This document shows, piece by piece, positions 1-8,834 of a stretch of 64,000 nt of DNA. The stretch spans positions 1-64,000 of the forward strand of contig CAWCHQ010000003.1 in assembly GCA_963795415.1 (NCBI GenBank). The letters are read 5' to 3'. Under the pieces are notes generated by a model that saw only the letters and a list, made by a program, of their open reading frames with translations, was not told where the DNA came from and did no database searches. Both the position numbers and the translations under genes were made by a program. The DNA comes from CAVSUZ01 sp963795415. Lineage in GTDB: Bacteria > Pseudomonadota > Alphaproteobacteria > Acetobacterales > Acetobacteraceae. Numbering within the stretch: position 1 is the stretch's first letter; every line of letters begins with the position of its first letter.

Positions 1-524
1 GGTCGTCCGGTTGGCTATCGGCGCGATGACGGCTCGTCCAGGCGATATGCAACGTCGCCGCCCTCGTTGAAACGCTCGCGGTTGCCCTCCGTCGTCAGGC
101 CGACAGAGCCACCTTCCGTCTGCCTCGTCGTTCGCGCGGTTGATGGGGCCCTGAAGCCGTCCTTTCTGTGCGCCAGGGTTTCCATTTCTTCGCCTGGAAC
201 ACCGGACCTCTTGCGCGCGGCACTCGACGTTCGCCACGTCTTCTCCCAAGGATGCTGTTCGACGCCCGGACCACACGGCCTCTCAATGGCTTGATCTCGC
301 CGAAGGATGGCTGCGCCTCGATCGCCTGAGACGCAACGGCCTCGGTGAGACTTACTTCCCCTGCCGGCCGAGCCGGCATTCCTCGCGAGGCAAGAAACTC
401 TCCCCGCCGCCATCCTCCGCTGTGCTCCGGCCCGCAAGCGGGTGCGTCGTCGATCGCCTCCGGCCTGCAGATCGCCATCGAGGCCGCGGTGGTCGCGGGC
501 TCGAAACAGCCAAGGAGAAGTGAC
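1..524. other. Left-edge region without a recognised gene
   Basis: I recognise no protein family in any frame here. Open frames exist on both strands, but their composition is that of high-GC shadow frames and none has a good ribosome-binding site with a familiar product. The stretch ends in the ribosome-binding site of the DUF736 gene (aaggag at 512-517). It probably holds the promoter of that gene and the tail of something lying outside the window. Confidence 0.4.
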
Positions 525-848
525 ATGGCCAACATCGGTTCCTTCAAGAAGTCCGGCAGCGGGTTCCAGGGCGAGATCGTCACCCTGAGCGTCCAGACCA
601 AGAACGTCCGCATCGTCCCCGAGACCAACCGCGCCAACGACAACGCCCCCAGCCATCGGGTCTATGTCGGCCGCGCCGAGATCGGGGCCGCCTGGTCGAA
701 GCGCTCCAACGAGGGCCGCGACTACCTCTCGGTCAAGCTGGACGACCCGAGCTTCAACGCGCCGATCTACGCCAACCTCTTCGACGACGAAGACGGCGAC
801 GGCTACACCCTCATCTGGTCTCGCGCCCGCCGGCAGAACGGAGACTGA
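525..848 (+). CDS. DUF736 family protein
   Basis: A 107-residue protein beginning MANIGSFKK, which is the typical start of DUF736 proteins. These are small, soluble and of unknown function, and are carried almost only by alphaproteobacterial plasmids and integrative conjugative elements. The family's alternating pattern (GEIVTLSV, VRIVPE, DYLSVKLDDPSF, PIYANLF) is visible along the whole length, so the gene is complete. I chose the ATG at 525 because an aaggag box precedes it by eight bases and family members start there, although the frame is open further upstream. It is followed at once by a strong terminator and then the imuA promoter, so it forms its own transcription unit. Its presence is a good marker that the flanking DNA belongs to a conjugative element. 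Confidence 0.9.
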   Translation: MANIGSFKKSGSGFQGEIVTLSVQTKNVRIVPETNRANDNAPSHRVYVGRAEIGAAWSKRSNEGRDYLSVKLDDPSFNAPIYANLFDDEDGDGYTLIWSRARRQNGD

Positions 849-865
849 GCCGAACCCGCTGCAAC

Positions 866-894
866 GCCCCGCCCGGACCTCCGGGCGGGGCTTT
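866..894 (+). terminator. Rho-independent terminator after DUF736
   Basis: An 11-bp perfect GC stem (gccccgcccgg paired with ccgggcggggc) with a four-base loop is followed by ttt. It separates the DUF736 gene from the SOS cassette. Confidence 0.8.
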
Positions 895-925
895 CGCATG
901 TCCATTGACTCTCGCCGGCCGGAAA

Positions 926-940
926 GAACAGAATGGGAAC
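926..940 (+). promoter_or_regulatory. LexA (SOS) box upstream of imuA
   Basis: The sequence gaac-agaatgg-gaac is an exact match to the alphaproteobacterial LexA operator, GAAC-N7-GAAC. It ends 29 bases before the imuA start codon. The imuA-imuB-dnaE2 cassette is LexA-controlled in other alphaproteobacteria, so damage-induced expression of all three genes is expected. Confidence 0.85.
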
Positions 941-969
941 ATGCAGTCTCACCCGCCGTTCGGAGGAAC

Positions 970-1727
970 ATGGCGCACGCGAACGAACGCGTCCTCGACG
1001 ATTTGCGCGCCCGGATCGCCCGCATCGAACATGCGGGCCGCCCGGATCGCGGCGTCGTGCCGTTCGGCGTCCGCGAGGTTGACGCGCGCCTGCCGCAGGG
1101 CGGCCTGGCGCGTGGCGCGCTCCACGAAATAGCCGGCGGCGGCGTTGGCGCCGTTCATGGCGCCGCCGCGGCGCTGTTCGCCGCCGGCATCTTCGCCCGC
1201 ATGCCGGGCTCGGTCTTGTGGTGCCTGCGGGCGCGCGACCTGTTCGCCCCGGCCTCGCCGGCGCCGGTCTGCATCCCGATCGCGTCATCTACGCCGAGGC
1301 CGGCGACGAGCAGACCGTGCTGCTCTGCCTGGAAGAGGGGCTGCGGCATGGCGGTCTCGCCGGCGTCGTCGGCGAGATATCGCGCCTCTCGATGACCGCT
1401 TCCCGCCGCCTGCAACTCGCGGCCGAGGCGTCCGGCGTCACCGCCTTCGCCATCCGGCGTTGGCGCAACGCGGCGGCTGCCGCGGATTTCGGCCAGCCGA
1501 CCGCGGCCGCTACGCGCTGGCGGATCACCGCCGCACCGTCCTCGCCGTTGCCCGTGCCGGGCATCGGCCGGCCGCGCTGGCTCGTCGAACTTATCCGCTG
1601 CCGCGCCGGGGAAAGCGCGGAATGGGAATTGGAGGCCTGCGATGAGCAGGGTCGTCTCGCTCTACCTGCCGACCTGGCCGACCGATCGGCTGCGTCGGCA
1701 GATGGGCGACGCCGCGCCTCCGCTTGA
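970..1727 (+). CDS. imuA: ImuA, SOS mutagenesis accessory protein (frameshifted)
   Basis: ImuA is a RecA-like, SulA-related accessory factor that works with ImuB and DnaE2 in error-prone lesion bypass. The N-terminal part (MAHANERVLDDLRARIARIE, then FGVREVDARLPQGGLARGALHEI) reads from 970. The C-terminal part (HPDRVIYAEAGDE, GLRHGGLAGVVGE, then ELEACDEQGRLALP) continues in the frame one base away. The switch falls near 1245-1255 in a run of C (gccccgg), where one missing C would restore a single protein of about 250 residues, the usual family length. The ATG at 970 has a ggagg-type site and lies just after the SOS box. The 3' end overlaps imuB by 86 bases. A sequencing deletion is the simplest explanation, but a real mutation cannot be excluded. 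Confidence 0.8.
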
Positions 1728-3162
1728 GAGGCCGCTGGTAATCGCCGGGCGCGACGGACGACGGCGCGCCGTCGTCGCCGCCGATCGCGCCGCGCAGGCG
1801 CTCGGCGTCCGGCCCGGGCTGGCGCTCGCTCAGGCCCAGGCGCGCGTGCCCGATCTTCACATCGAGCCGGCCGATCCCGCCGCCGATGCCGCTGCCTTGG
1901 CGCGGCTGGCGCTCTGGGCGCTACGCCGCTACAGCCCCGTCGTCGCCATCGATCTGCCCGATGGGCTTCTGATCGACGCGACCGGCGTTGCGCATCTCTT
2001 CGGCGGCGAGGCGGCGCTTCTCGACGAACTGCGCGTGCGCCTGACGGCGGCGCGCCTCGGCTCGCGCGTTGCTCTCGCCGGGACCGTCGGCGCCGCCCAT
2101 GCACTCGCCCGCTTCGGCCCTCGTCCCGCGATGATCGCCGCGTCCAGCGAGACCGGCGCCGCGGTCGCGGCCCTGCCGCTCGCTGCGTTGCGCCTCGATC
2201 CCACCCTCGTCGAACGCCTGCGCCGGCTCGGCTTCGAGAGCATCGCCGACCTCGCGGCGACGCCGCGCGCGCCGTTGGCGCTGCGTTTCGGCTCCGAACC
2301 CGGTCGCCGGCTCGACCAGATGTTCGGACGCCTCGCCGAACCGATCCAGCCGATCCGCTGGCCCGAACTGATTCAGGTGCGCCGCGCCTTCGCCGAGCCG
2401 ATCAGCGCGCCCGAAACCCTGGCACGTTACATCGGCCAGCTCGTCGAGGCGCTTTGCCCTTTGCTGGAGGCGCAGGGCCTCGGCGCGCGGCGCCTCGACC
2501 TCTTGTTCCACCGGGTCGACAATCTGGTGCAGGCGATCCGTGTCGGCACCGCCAAACCGGTGCGCGAGGTCAAGCGGCTGACGCGGCTGCTGACTGATCG
2601 CTTGGAGAGCGTCGATCCAGGCTTCGGCGTCGAGGTGATGACCCTGGCGGCCATTCTCGCCGAGCCGCTCGCCTACCGACAGGATGACACGCTCGGCCGC
2701 ACGGCGGATGCGGACGTCTCGGATCTGGTCGACATCCTCGCCAACCGCATCGGTGCCGACAAGCTCTACCGCGCAGCGCCCGCGGAGAGCGATCTCCCCG
2801 AGCGCGCGGTTCGCAGGATCGCACCGCTCGCACCGGCGGTCGGCACGACCTGGCCGGCGCACTGGCCGCGCCCAAGCCGCCTTCTGTCGCCGCCCGAGCC
2901 GGTCGACACCGTCGCGCTGTTGCCCGACCAGCCCCCTGTCCACTTCATTTGGCGCGGCGTGCGCCGCCGGGTGAAGCGGGCCGACGGTCCCGAGCGCGTG
3001 TTCGGCGAATGGTGGCACCGCGATCCAGAAACCGCCGCGGTGCGGGACTATTTCGTGGTCGAAGACGAAAGCGGCGAGCGCTTCTGGCTCTATCGCAGCG
3101 GCGACGGCGAAGACCCCGCCACCGGCGATCTGCGTTGGTATGTCCATGGGGTCTTCGCATGA
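1642..3162 (+). CDS. imuB: ImuB, catalytically inactive Y-family polymerase homologue
   Basis: This 506-residue protein has the Y-family DNA polymerase fold used as a scaffold that links ImuA, DnaE2 and the beta clamp. The N terminus reads YLPTWPTDRLRR where active polymerases carry the catalytic DxD of the palm, so the active site is missing, as in known ImuB proteins. Helix-hairpin-helix and little-finger-like regions follow (LRRLGFESIADLAATP at about 190-205). The C-terminal third (from about 400) matches the ImuB tail with its WHRDPET and WYVHGVFA segments. It starts within imuA and its stop overlaps the dnaE2 start (ATGA), so all three genes are translationally coupled and under the SOS box at 926. 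Confidence 0.93.
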   Translation: MSRVVSLYLPTWPTDRLRRQMGDAAPPLERPLVIAGRDGRRRAVVAADRAAQALGVRPGLALAQAQARVPDLHIEPADPAADAAALARLALWALRRYSPVVAIDLPDGLLIDATGVAHLFGGEAALLDELRVRLTAARLGSRVALAGTVGAAHALARFGPRPAMIAASSETGAAVAALPLAALRLDPTLVERLRRLGFESIADLAATPRAPLALRFGSEPGRRLDQMFGRLAEPIQPIRWPELIQVRRAFAEPISAPETLARYIGQLVEALCPLLEAQGLGARRLDLLFHRVDNLVQAIRVGTAKPVREVKRLTRLLTDRLESVDPGFGVEVMTLAAILAEPLAYRQDDTLGRTADADVSDLVDILANRIGADKLYRAAPAESDLPERAVRRIAPLAPAVGTTWPAHWPRPSRLLSPPEPVDTVALLPDQPPVHFIWRGVRRRVKRADGPERVFGEWWHRDPETAAVRDYFVVEDESGERFWLYRSGDGEDPATGDLRWYVHGVFA

Positions 3163-6100
3163 CCCGCTATGCAGAGCTCCAGGTCACCACGCATTTCTCG
3201 TTCCTGCGTGGCGCGTCGAGTTGCGAGGAGCTGTTCGCCCAGGCTGCCTTTTGCGGCGTCGAGGCGCTCGCCATCACCGACCGCGCCTCGCTCGCCGGCA
3301 TCGTCCGGGCGCATGAGGCCGCCAAGGTGACTGGCGTACGCGCGATCGTCGGCTGCCGCCTCGATCTGACCGACGGCGCGACGCTTCTCGTTTATCCGAC
3401 CGATCGCGCGGCCTATGCACGGCTCTGCCGGTTGCTGACGCTCGGCAAGGGCCGCGCCGGCAAAGGTGCCTGCGACCTGGCCTGGAGCGATGTCGCCGCA
3501 CATGCCGAGGGTCTCGTTGCGGTCCTCGTCCCCGACAGGCCGGACGAGGATTGCGCCGGCCGGCTCCGCCGTCTCGCCGCCGATTTCGGCGACCGCGCCT
3601 ATCTGGCGCTGTCGCTGCGCCGCCGGCCGCGCGATCAGCTCCGCCTCCACCAGCTTTCGACGCTCGCCGCGCAGGCGCGCGTTGCGACGGTCGCGACCAA
3701 CGATGTCCTGTTCCACGCGCCCGATCGCCGCATCCTCCAAGATGTGGTGACCTGCATTCGCGAGGGCTGCACCATCGACGACGCCGGGTTTCGGCGCGAG
3801 CGCCACGCCGATCGCCATTTGAAACGTCCTGACGAAATGGCGCGCCTGTTCGCGCGCTGGCCGGACGCCATCGCGCGCTCGGTCGAGATCGCCGAACGCT
3901 GCTGCTTCTCGCTCGACGAACTCAAATATCAATATCCGAACGAAGTGAGCGAGCCAGGCTGCACGGCGCAGGAAACCCTGACCAAGCTCACGTGGGAAGG
4001 CGCGGCGCAGCGTTATCCCGACGGTGTGCCCGACAAGGTCATCAAGGTCCTGCGCCATGAGCTGCGGCTGATCGAGGAGCTCGGCTACGCGCCGTATTTC
4101 CTCACGGTCAATTCGATCGTCCGCTTCGCCCGCTCGCGCGACATCCTGTGCCAGGGCCGCGGCTCGGCGGCTAATTCCGCAGTTTGCTTTGTGCTTGGCA
4201 TCACCTCGATCGATCCCGAGCGCAACGACCTGTTGTTCGAGCGCTTCGTTTCGCAGGAACGCAAGGAGCCGCCCGATATCGATGTCGATTTCGAGCACGA
4301 GCGGCGCGAGGAGGTCATCCAATGGATCTACGAGACCTATGGCCGTGAGCGGGCGGCGCTCTGCGCCACCGTCATTCGCTATCGCGCCCGTGGTGCGGTG
4401 CGCGAGGTCGGCAAGGCGCTCGGCCTCACCGAAGACGTCACCGGCGCCTTGGCCTCGCAGGTCTGGGGTTGGAGCGATGAAGGCGTCGATCCCGAGCTTG
4501 CCGCCGAACTCAATCTCAACCTGGCCGACCGCCGCCTGCGCCTGACGCTCGATCTGTCGCGGCAGCTTATCGGCACGCCCCGGCATTTGTCGCAGCATCC
4601 CGGCGGCTTCGTTCTCACCCAGGATCGGCTCGACGAACTGGTGCCGATCGAGCCGGCCGCGATGGAGAAACGCGCCGTCATCGAATGGGACAAGGACGAC
4701 ATCGATGCCCTGAAATTCATGAAGGTCGACGTGCTCGGTCTCGGCATGCTCGGCTGCATGCGCCGCACCTTCGATCTCCTCGCCGCGCACAAGGACACGC
4801 GGCTCGATCTCGCGACCATCCCGGCCGAGGATCCGCGCACCTACGCGATGATCCGCAAGGCCGACACCGTCGGCGTGTTTCAGATCGAATCCCGCGCGCA
4901 GATGGCGATGCTGCCGCGCATCAAGCCGCGCACCTTCTATGACCTCGTAATCGAGGTCGCGATCGTCCGTCCGGGGCCAATTCAGGGTGACATGGTGCAT
5001 CCGTATCTGCGCCGGCGCGAAGGCATCGAGCCGGTGGACTATCCCAAACCGGAACTCGAGCGCGTGCTCGGCAAGACGCTTGGCGTCCCGCTGTTCCAGG
5101 AGCAGGCGATGCGCGTCGCCATCGAGTGCGCGGGGTTCACGCCGAGCGAGGCCGACCAACTCCGGCGCAGCATGGCGACCTTCAAACATACCGGCGGGGT
5201 CTCGAAGTTTCGCGACAAGCTGGTCAACGGCATGGTCGCACGCGGTTACACTCAGGAATTCGCCGAGAAGACGTTCGCCCAGCTCGAAGGCTTCGGCAGT
5301 TACGGATTCCCGGAAAGCCACGCAGCCTCTTTTGCGCTCATCGCTTACGCATCGAGCTGGATGAAGTGCTGGCATCCGGATGTGTTCCTCGCCGCGATTC
5401 TCAATGCACAGCCCATGGGATTTTATGCGCCCGCCCAGCTTGTGCGCGACGCGCGGCAACATCGCGTCGATGTGCGCCCGATCGACGTCAACGCATCCCG
5501 GTGGGACTGCACCTTGGAGCCTGTCGCCGGTACGGATCGCCACGCGGTACGGCTTGGCCTGCGCCTGGCGCGCGGCCTCGCCAACAAGGATGGCGCAGCG
5601 ATCGTCACGGCGCGCGCCGATGCGCCCTTCGCCAGCGTCGACGATCTCTGGCGTCGCGCCGGCGTCCCGGTCGCCGCACTGGAGCGCCTGGCCGATGCGG
5701 ACGCGTTCCAGCCCGCACTCGGGCTCGCCCGCCGCGAGGCGGTCTGGGCGATCCGCGCCCTACGCGATGAGCCGCTGCCGCTGTTCGCGGCAGCCGCGGC
5801 GCGCGCGGCGGCGCCGATCGCCGAGGTGACGGAGCCGGCGGTGGCGTTGCGGCCGATGACGGCCGGCCGCGAAGTGGTCGAAGACTACAGCAGCGTCGGC
5901 CTGACGCTGCGCCGCCATCCTGTCGCTTTCCTGCGCTCGGATCTCGCCGCCCAAGGCGTCGTATGCTGCGCCGACGCGATGGGTGCGCGCGACGGCCGCT
6001 GGCTCAGGACAGCGGGCATCATTTTGGTGCGGCAGCGCCCCGGGTCGGCGAGCGGCGTCATCTTCGTCACCATCGAAGATGAGACCGCCGTTGCCAATCT

Positions 6101-6419
6101 CGTCATCTGGCCGAAGGTGTTCGAAAAGCAGCGCCGTATCGTCCTGGGGTCCGGAATGCTTGCCGTGAAGGGACGTGTTCAGCGCGAGGGCGAAGTCGTA
6201 CACATCATCGCCCACGAGCTGACCGACCTGTCCGCTTTGCTCCGCAGCGTCGGCGACCGCGATGCGCCCTTCGTGGTGCCGCACGATAGCGGCGATCAGG
6301 TCACCCATGGCGGTGGCCCAGACCCGCGCGAGACCCTCGGCCGCAAACCCCGTGATATCTATATTCCCGATTTGCGCGGCAGTCCGGAAATCAAGGTTCC
6401 GACCCGCGACTTTCGTTGA
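3159..6419 (+). CDS. dnaE2: Error-prone DNA polymerase DnaE2 (ImuC)
   Basis: This is a 1086-residue alpha-subunit-like C-family polymerase, the catalytic member of the ImuA-ImuB-DnaE2 mutasome. The N-terminal PHP domain begins ELQVTTHFSFLRGASSCEEL. The palm carries the PDIDVDFEHERR motif (about residue 370), whose aspartates bind the metal ions. Fingers and helix-hairpin-helix regions follow (GSYGFPESHAASFALIAYAS near 720), and an OB-fold C terminus (GVIFVTIEDETAVANLVIWPKVFEK) is present. The length is that of DnaE2, shorter than replicative DnaE1. The start at 3159 overlaps the imuB stop and precedes the MTRYAELQ that begins homologues. The gene has no frameshift over 3.2 kb. Confidence 0.96.
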   Translation: MTRYAELQVTTHFSFLRGASSCEELFAQAAFCGVEALAITDRASLAGIVRAHEAAKVTGVRAIVGCRLDLTDGATLLVYPTDRAAYARLCRLLTLGKGRAGKGACDLAWSDVAAHAEGLVAVLVPDRPDEDCAGRLRRLAADFGDRAYLALSLRRRPRDQLRLHQLSTLAAQARVATVATNDVLFHAPDRRILQDVVTCIREGCTIDDAGFRRERHADRHLKRPDEMARLFARWPDAIARSVEIAERCCFSLDELKYQYPNEVSEPGCTAQETLTKLTWEGAAQRYPDGVPDKVIKVLRHELRLIEELGYAPYFLTVNSIVRFARSRDILCQGRGSAANSAVCFVLGITSIDPERNDLLFERFVSQERKEPPDIDVDFEHERREEVIQWIYETYGRERAALCATVIRYRARGAVREVGKALGLTEDVTGALASQVWGWSDEGVDPELAAELNLNLADRRLRLTLDLSRQLIGTPRHLSQHPGGFVLTQDRLDELVPIEPAAMEKRAVIEWDKDDIDALKFMKVDVLGLGMLGCMRRTFDLLAAHKDTRLDLATIPAEDPRTYAMIRKADTVGVFQIESRAQMAMLPRIKPRTFYDLVIEVAIVRPGPIQGDMVHPYLRRREGIEPVDYPKPELERVLGKTLGVPLFQEQAMRVAIECAGFTPSEADQLRRSMATFKHTGGVSKFRDKLVNGMVARGYTQEFAEKTFAQLEGFGSYGFPESHAASFALIAYASSWMKCWHPDVFLAAILNAQPMGFYAPAQLVRDARQHRVDVRPIDVNASRWDCTLEPVAGTDRHAVRLGLRLARGLANKDGAAIVTARADAPFASVDDLWRRAGVPVAALERLADADAFQPALGLARREAVWAIRALRDEPLPLFAAAAARAAAPIAEVTEPAVALRPMTAGREVVEDYSSVGLTLRRHPVAFLRSDLAAQGVVCCADAMGARDGRWLRTAGIILVRQRPGSASGVIFVTIEDETAVANLVIWPKVFEKQRRIVLGSGMLAVKGRVQREGEVVHIIAHELTDLSALLRSVGDRDAPFVVPHDSGDQVTHGGGPDPRETLGRKPRDIYIPDLRGSPEIKVPTRDFR

Positions 6420-6488
6420 TCCGCAAAGCTACGGAAGGAGACGATGTGCAGGGCTCTTGAACGTCATGGTGTCCAGGCCGGAGGAATG

Positions 6489-7154
6489 TCACCCGGCGAG
6501 GGCGCCGTCCAATTTGGCGCCGCGCGCCACGATTCGCAGGCTGCCATCCGGCAACGGCCGTTGCAGCTTGAGCGCATCGCCGGCCGGCGCGGTCATCCAA
6601 AGGTCGATTTCTTCCGCCGTCGTCAGGATTACCGGCATCGCCTTCGGATGGAGGGCACCGACTTCCTTGTTGGGGTCTGTCGTGAGGAACCCGTAGAGAT
6701 CGGCCGTAACCGGCCCCTCCTTCAATTTTCGCACCGACGTCCATTGCGGCACCCAGATTCCCGCGAAACAGGACAGAGGTCGGCTTTCATCGAACGCAAA
6801 CCAGGCGGGTGGCTTGCTGCCATCGGCTTGCTCCTCCGGCTCGGAAAAGCTGGTCCACGGCACCACGCACCTGTTGTCGGGACCGAGCCAGCGTCTCCAA
6901 TGGGGCGATGCGGAGTTCCGCACGTTCGTCACGCCTCGATCGACCGATTTTCCTTTGAGCGCGAAGGCTGGCGACGGCAATCCCCAGCGTGCCCGGACCA
7001 GTTCACGGCCCGCCGTACCGTTGCGAACGATCGGTGCGGACGCATCCGGAAAGACCGCCGGCATCGGTTCGGCATTGCCGAGACTATCCCCCATGGCCTT
7101 TGCGAAGGCCCGCATGGCCTCGGCGGTGCTCGTTATCGAATAGAGATTGCACAT
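6489..7154 (-). CDS. SRAP (YedK/HMCES-like) SOS-associated peptidase
   Basis: A 221-residue SOS-response-associated peptidase domain protein. The N terminus is MCNLYS, so the catalytic Cys2, which in YedK/HMCES forms a thiazolidine crosslink with abasic sites in single-stranded DNA, is exposed after Met removal. The conserved blocks RARWGLPSP, TNVRNS, RCVVPWTSFSEPE (with the active-site glutamate) and HPKAMPVILT are all present. It lies at the 3' end of the SOS cassette but on the opposite strand, convergent with dnaE2 and divergent from a second SRAP-like gene at 7205. Its likely role is to shield abasic sites, which fits the lesion-bypass genes beside it. Confidence 0.9.
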   Translation of the reverse strand: MCNLYSITSTAEAMRAFAKAMGDSLGNAEPMPAVFPDASAPIVRNGTAGRELVRARWGLPSPAFALKGKSVDRGVTNVRNSASPHWRRWLGPDNRCVVPWTSFSEPEEQADGSKPPAWFAFDESRPLSCFAGIWVPQWTSVRKLKEGPVTADLYGFLTTDPNKEVGALHPKAMPVILTTAEEIDLWMTAPAGDALKLQRPLPDGSLRIVARGAKLDGALAG

Positions 7155-7204
7155 TCCCAGCCAGCCTCCATCAAGCCCCAGCCAACCAAGGGAAACCTTG
7201 TATC

Positions 7205-7780
7205 ATGACCACTGGCAACCTCCCGGCGTCCGATTTGGAGTTCGGCAAGCCGGGCGAGCTCGGCTTGGTGATCCGGCTCAACCCGAAGACCGGGGAGCGG
7301 AGTTTCGACCAACTGACCTGGGGGCTCTTGCCCCACGATACGCAGGACCCTGCGGCATCCCTCCGGCCAATATGGGCCCGTGCCGAAACCGTCGCATCTC
7401 ACCCCATGTTCGCGGACGCCTTCCAGCGGCGACGCGCGATCATTCCGGCCAACGAGTATTTCCAGCGCGCCACGAAGGGCGAAGTCGGCACACGTTGGGC
7501 GGTCGCTCGCGTCGACCGACGTCCGATGGCATGGGCGGGGCTCTGGGAAGGCTACAGGGCGCCGAACGGCGCAATCACTCGGACCTATTGCGTCATCACC
7601 GTCGAACCAAGCCCTGACGTGGCGTCGATTCACGATCGCATGCCGCTCGTAATCGAGGATGCCGATCTGCCTCTCTGGCTCGGCGAAGAACCGGGTGATC
7701 CGACCGCTCTGCTTCGGCCACCACCCGGCGGGATCCTGAAGTGCCGGGCCCTGGGTCACGGATCTCGCGGCCGACGGTGA
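7205..7780 (+). CDS. SRAP-like protein lacking the catalytic N terminus
   Basis: A 191-residue protein whose body is clearly of the SRAP family: LTWGLLPHD, IWARAETVASHPMFADAF, RRRAIIPANEYFQ and IHDRMPLVI all match the fold in order. The usual MCGR start with catalytic Cys2 is absent. The frame opens with MTTGNLPASDLEFG after an aaggga site, and no Cys-containing start lies upstream in this frame. The protein begins about 25-30 residues later than canonical members, so it is either a truncated copy or a variant that has lost crosslinking. The C terminus also departs from the family after LLRPPPGG, perhaps because of a frameshift. It is divergent from the intact SRAP gene at 6489-7154. Confidence 0.75.
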   Translation: MTTGNLPASDLEFGKPGELGLVIRLNPKTGERSFDQLTWGLLPHDTQDPAASLRPIWARAETVASHPMFADAFQRRRAIIPANEYFQRATKGEVGTRWAVARVDRRPMAWAGLWEGYRAPNGAITRTYCVITVEPSPDVASIHDRMPLVIEDADLPLWLGEEPGDPTALLRPPPGGILKCRALGHGSRGRR

Positions 7781-8101
7781 CGGGCGATACCGAGTGCCAG
7801 CCGGAAATCCGCAATCACGACGCTGTGCCAATACGCTTTCGGGCATTGGCGGCTCGGCGGCTCTACGGTTCCGTGCGCTTCCGCCTCGACGCCGGTGCGA
7901 GACGATCAGATGGTGCCGGTCTCGGCGCCAGACTTTGCTCTAACACCCTGCAGAGCCTGCCCCGAATCGGGGGGATGCGGATGGGTCACCCGACCCTGAA
8001 GTCCACCCAAAGCGTTGCCAAAACGGCGTTGATCGGGCCAAGGACGACTATTATAGTCGTATTTCTGGTGCGCGCAGGTCGTCTGTCGGAGGTGATCATG
8101 G
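7781..8101. other. Intergenic region upstream of the XRE regulator
   Basis: No convincing gene is visible in these 321 bases. The right part carries the palindrome at 8044-8060 and a ggagg ribosome-binding site at 8087-8091, so it is the promoter region of the HTH gene at 8102. The left part may hold the broken 3' end of the SRAP-like gene. Confidence 0.5.
8044..8060. promoter_or_regulatory. 17-bp palindrome, probable operator of the XRE regulator
   Basis: The sequence acgacta-tta-tagtcgt is a perfect inverted repeat with seven-base arms in otherwise GC-rich DNA. It is centred about 50 bases before the start of the small HTH gene at 8102. That is the position and form expected for a dimeric repressor that binds its own promoter. 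The link to the neighbouring protein is inferred. Confidence 0.55.
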
Positions 8102-8374
8102 ATGATCACCGGCCGACAAGTTCGGGCCGCGCGGGCATTGCTGAATTGGAAGCAGGAAATGCTCGCAGAGAAAGCCCTCGTGGCGCTGACCGCGCTGAAA
8201 CGCCTGGAGTCCGAACGCGGCCTCCCGGTGCAGGAGGGCACACGCGATCAAGTGCTTCGTGCGCTGGAGGCCGCCGGCGTTCTGTTCGTCAACTCCGATC
8301 GCGGTCGCGGTGTCATGCTCCTGAACGAGGCGTCGCCTCAGCCAGCCCGGCGTCGTTCACGCGTCCCGGCTTGA
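8102..8374 (+). CDS. Small XRE-family HTH transcriptional regulator
   Basis: A 90-residue protein with a single helix-turn-helix near its N terminus. The pattern MITGRQVRAARALLNW followed by LAEKALVALTALKRLESERG is that of XRE/Cro-type regulators found on conjugative elements. The family's short tail (ALEAAGVLFVNSDRGRGVMLL) is also present. A cggagg box precedes the start. It heads a plus-strand group with two DUF2285 proteins and probably controls element functions. The 17-bp palindrome just upstream suggests autoregulation. Confidence 0.8.
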   Translation: MITGRQVRAARALLNWKQEMLAEKALVALTALKRLESERGLPVQEGTRDQVLRALEAAGVLFVNSDRGRGVMLLNEASPQPARRRSRVPA

Positions 8375-8428
8375 GCGCGGGTATCCATAACGCAACGGAA
8401 AGGTAGGGGATTTCGTAAGGACCGACGC

Positions 8429-8707
8429 ATGCAGACGCCACCGCTTGACCCACCTGTTTCCGACACCGCTCCCAGCGCCGGCGTTCTCACGAGCTACGAC
8501 GAACAGCACCTCGTGACGTATCTGCGTCTGCTCGATGCGGACGCGGAAGGGGCTGACTGGCGAGAGGTTGCTCTGATCGTCCTCCATATCGATCCGGCAC
8601 GCGAGCCCGATCGAGCGCGCCGGGCCTGGGACTCTCACCTGGTCCGAGCCCGTTGGATGACCGAGAACGGCTATCGGCACCTGCTGCGCGGGGGCGCGCC
8701 ACACTAG
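8429..8707 (+). CDS. DUF2285-type small regulatory protein
   Basis: A 92-residue protein. Its core (LTSYDEQHLVTYLRLLDADAEGADW, then ALIVLHID, then AWDSHLVRARWMTENGYRHLL) matches DUF2285, a short helical, probably DNA-binding domain found mainly on alphaproteobacterial mobile elements. It starts 54 bases after the XRE gene, behind an aagga site, so the two are probably co-transcribed. The function is unknown. In related elements such proteins lie beside replication and transfer genes and are thought to regulate them. Confidence 0.75.
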   Translation: MQTPPLDPPVSDTAPSAGVLTSYDEQHLVTYLRLLDADAEGADWREVALIVLHIDPAREPDRARRAWDSHLVRARWMTENGYRHLLRGGAPH

Positions 8708-8834
8708 CCGCGATCCCGTTCCTTGCCGCCACGGCAACACGCGTTGCGGCGCCGGGGCGTACTGAGCCGCCGCCCTCGCGCTTATCATCCCTACAGGCCG
8801 ACTGATCGGCCACTTGCCAGTGGAGACGACGCCG

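Noticed and set aside
3090..5543. An 817-codon minus-strand frame opposite dnaE2
   Set aside because: A shadow of dnaE2 in high-GC DNA. Its content is rich in Arg, Ala and His with no family match, while the plus strand encodes a full polymerase.
6444..7208. Long plus-strand frame opposite the SRAP gene
   Set aside because: It is the mirror of the intact SRAP coding sequence and has no recognisable family.
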